Assembly (NCBI GenBank): GCA_938009335.1
Contig: CALLHT010000200.1
Span: forward strand, 1-7,470
DNA length: 7,470 nucleotides
DNA from: an uncultured Rhizobiaceae group bacterium
GTDB taxonomy: Bacteria > Pseudomonadota > Alphaproteobacteria > Rhizobiales > Rhizobiaceae
Direction: 5' to 3'
Shown: positions 6,750 through 7,470 of the stretch, in pieces
Layout of the letters: each line of letters opens with the position of its first letter
Numbering within the stretch: position 1 is the stretch's first letter
Translations under genes and position numbers: made by a program
Notes under the pieces: generated by a model
Database searches by the model: none
Told to the model about the DNA's origin: nothing
The model's input: only the letters and a program-made list of their open reading frames with translations

Positions 6750-6759
6750 AATAGCTATT
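6750..6759. repeat. Palindrome AATAGCTATT in the ccdA/tRNA intergenic region
   Basis: A perfect 10-bp palindrome, nearly extended by GG and TCC on its flanks, lies 120 bp upstream of the ccdA-like gene and ahead of the tRNA promoter. It could be an operator for either; the surrounding 6630-6814 otherwise shows no ORF or recognised element. Confidence 0.25.
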
Positions 6760-6814
6760 TCCTATACCAAATGTCGCAGTGACGAATTTTTAAATAGTTT
6801 AGGGCATTTAGTGG

Positions 6815-6843
6815 TTGACCCGACGCATTAGCGGGAATATGTA
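6815..6843 (+). promoter_or_regulatory. Promoter of tRNA-Lys
   Basis: TTGACC (6815-6820) and TATGTA (6838-6843) are separated by 17 bp, a good sigma-70-type match for alphaproteobacteria. Initiation near 6850 would leave about 25 bases of 5' leader for RNase P to remove. Confidence 0.7.
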
Positions 6844-6875
6844 TCGCCGCACTTCCCAGAAAAACTTCTGGCTGT

Positions 6876-6951
6876 GATCCGTTAGCTCAGTTGGTAGAGC
6901 AACTGACTTTTAATCAGTAGGTCCAGGGTTCGAATCCCTGACGGATCACCA
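6876..6951 (+). tRNA. tRNA-Lys (anticodon UUU), CCA encoded
   Basis: A complete 76-base cloverleaf is visible. The acceptor stem is GATCCGT (6876-6882) with ACGGATC (6941-6947), then A and encoded CCA. The D arm is GCTC/GAGC (6885-6900) with AGTTGGTA loop. The anticodon stem is ACTGA/TCAGT with loop CTTTTAA (6907-6913), anticodon TTT at 6909-6911. The variable loop is AGGTC, and the T arm is CAGGG-TTCGAAT-CCCTG (6924-6940). All stems are fully paired. UUU reads AAA and AAG lysine codons. No T-rich terminator follows, and no integrase gene is visible to suggest use as an attachment site. Confidence 0.97.
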
Positions 6952-7003
6952 TTTTCATCCGACGTTTCTCCCCAAGTTAATGGCATGAATGTTGCTTACT
7001 CAC

Positions 7004-7100
7004 TTTAGGGGCTATTGACGCATCCGTGCCAAATGACACATCATTCGGCTTGAGGGGCGTTGTATCCATTTCTAAGGAAGGTTCCGCGCGTTGCGGAATT
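7004..7100 (+). promoter_or_regulatory. Upstream region of the FecR-domain gene: two GGGGC boxes, a dyad and a leader hairpin
   Basis: TTTAGGGGCTAT (7004-7015) runs into TTGACG (7015-7020), a possible -35. The dyad AATGA-CACA-TCATT lies at 7032-7045, and TTGAGGGGCGTT at 7050-7061. A hairpin TTCCGC-N5-GCGGAA (7082-7098) stands just before the SD. The best-spaced -10 is poor (ACATCA). The layout repeats that upstream of the exported-protein gene at 3320. Confidence 0.5.
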
Positions 7101-7111
7101 GGGTGGAAAAC

Positions 7112-7470
7112 ATGACGCAAAAATTACTTACACTAATTATATTTTCGGCATTTTCGGTTGCCAGTGGCATTTCTAGTGCTCAGACTATCGGAACCACAAT
7201 TAAAGCTGATGATACTGTCCGCGGTAGCAAAGCTGGACGATTATCACAAAACATAAAGGTGGTTGCAAACGAGCGCATCACCGCGAACCGGACCGGCATT
7301 GGACACATTCAATTCAATGACGGCACAAAAATGGTTGTAGGTCCGGGTACTCGCCTGAAACTCGACGAAGCAGTGTATAACCCTAACGGTTCGACGTTCA
7401 AAAAATTTGCAATTGACTCATCCGCCGGTGCACTTCGCTTTATCAGCGGAAACAGCAATTCAAATGCTTA
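7112..7470 (+). CDS. Exported FecR-domain protein, 5' part only (runs off the window)
   Basis: An open reading frame starts at ATG 7112, five bases after a GGTGG SD (7102-7106), and remains open for 119 codons to the window edge, so the C-terminus is unseen. Residues 1-23 are a signal peptide (K4, hydrophobic 5-20, SSA|Q). The mature part shows a FecR-type domain: a VANERITANRTGIGHIQFNDGT stretch in outline at 51-72, VGPGTRLKLDEAVYNP at 76-91 and the GALRFISG strand at 106-113. In this family the next part normally holds an I.TP..TI.VRGT-like strand, beyond the view. The name comes from the iron-dicitrate sensor FecR, but many alphaproteobacterial members are free periplasmic or repeat-linked surface proteins with unknown roles. 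No transmembrane anchor precedes the domain, unlike classical FecR, so sigma-factor signalling is not implied. It follows tRNA-Lys by 160 bp. Confidence 0.8.
   Translation, partial: MTQKLLTLIIFSAFSVASGISSAQTIGTTIKADDTVRGSKAGRLSQNIKVVANERITANRTGIGHIQFNDGTKMVVGPGTRLKLDEAVYNPNGSTFKKFAIDSSAGALRFISGNSNSNA

Noticed and set aside
6876..6960. tRNA-Lys 3' end as an integration (att) site
   Set aside because: No repeat of the tRNA 3' end and no integrase or mobile gene is visible in the window.
7112..7470. FecR-like gene as part of an iron-responsive FecI/FecR sigma system
   Set aside because: No sigma-factor gene is adjacent, and the protein starts with a cleavable signal peptide rather than a cytoplasmic anti-sigma segment plus membrane anchor.

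Overview
This 7.47-kb window looks like chromosomal DNA from an alphaproteobacterium, probably Hyphomicrobiales (Rhizobiales). That placement is an inference from gene order (glmU, glmS, then a DUF502 membrane protein, all leftward), from the flavour of the proteins and from the moderate G+C. No species can be named from the sequence alone.

Left half (31-4867, all minus strand): transcription runs right to left. glmU (UDP-GlcNAc synthesis, last two steps) comes first, then a 154-residue secreted protein of unknown function, then glmS (glucosamine-6-phosphate synthase), then a DUF502/COG2928 two-helix membrane protein. GlmS and GlmU act in one pathway, fructose-6-P to UDP-GlcNAc, the precursor of peptidoglycan and lipid A; the linking mutase GlmM is not here. 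The secreted-protein gene separates the two glm genes. It has its own upstream region and a strong intrinsic terminator (2801-2829), so glmS must be started from its own promoter in 2618-2800.

Middle (4868-6629): a 122-bp divergent intergenic region separates glmU from a rightward EamA/DMT-family transporter. That gene converges on, and overlaps by 4 bp, a leftward CcdA-type thiol-disulfide membrane protein with both family cysteines.

Right end (6630-7470): a tRNA-Lys(UUU) with encoded CCA and a good promoter, then the 5' part of a gene for an exported FecR-domain protein that runs off the window.

Most of the window is ordinary housekeeping sequence. The most unusual signal is regulatory. 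The upstream regions of the two signal-peptide genes (3320 leftward and 7112 rightward) carry the same pair of 12-base boxes, TTWAGGGGCTAT then TTRAGGGGCGTT, in the same order and orientation, each with a 14-bp dyad between them. Other points include short hairpins lying on the stop codons of glmS and glmU, a hairpin just ahead of the FecR-gene ribosome-binding site, an inverted repeat abutting the DUF502 start, and a LacI/PurR-like palindrome upstream of glmS. No mobile element, CRISPR array or clearly new multi-gene system is visible.
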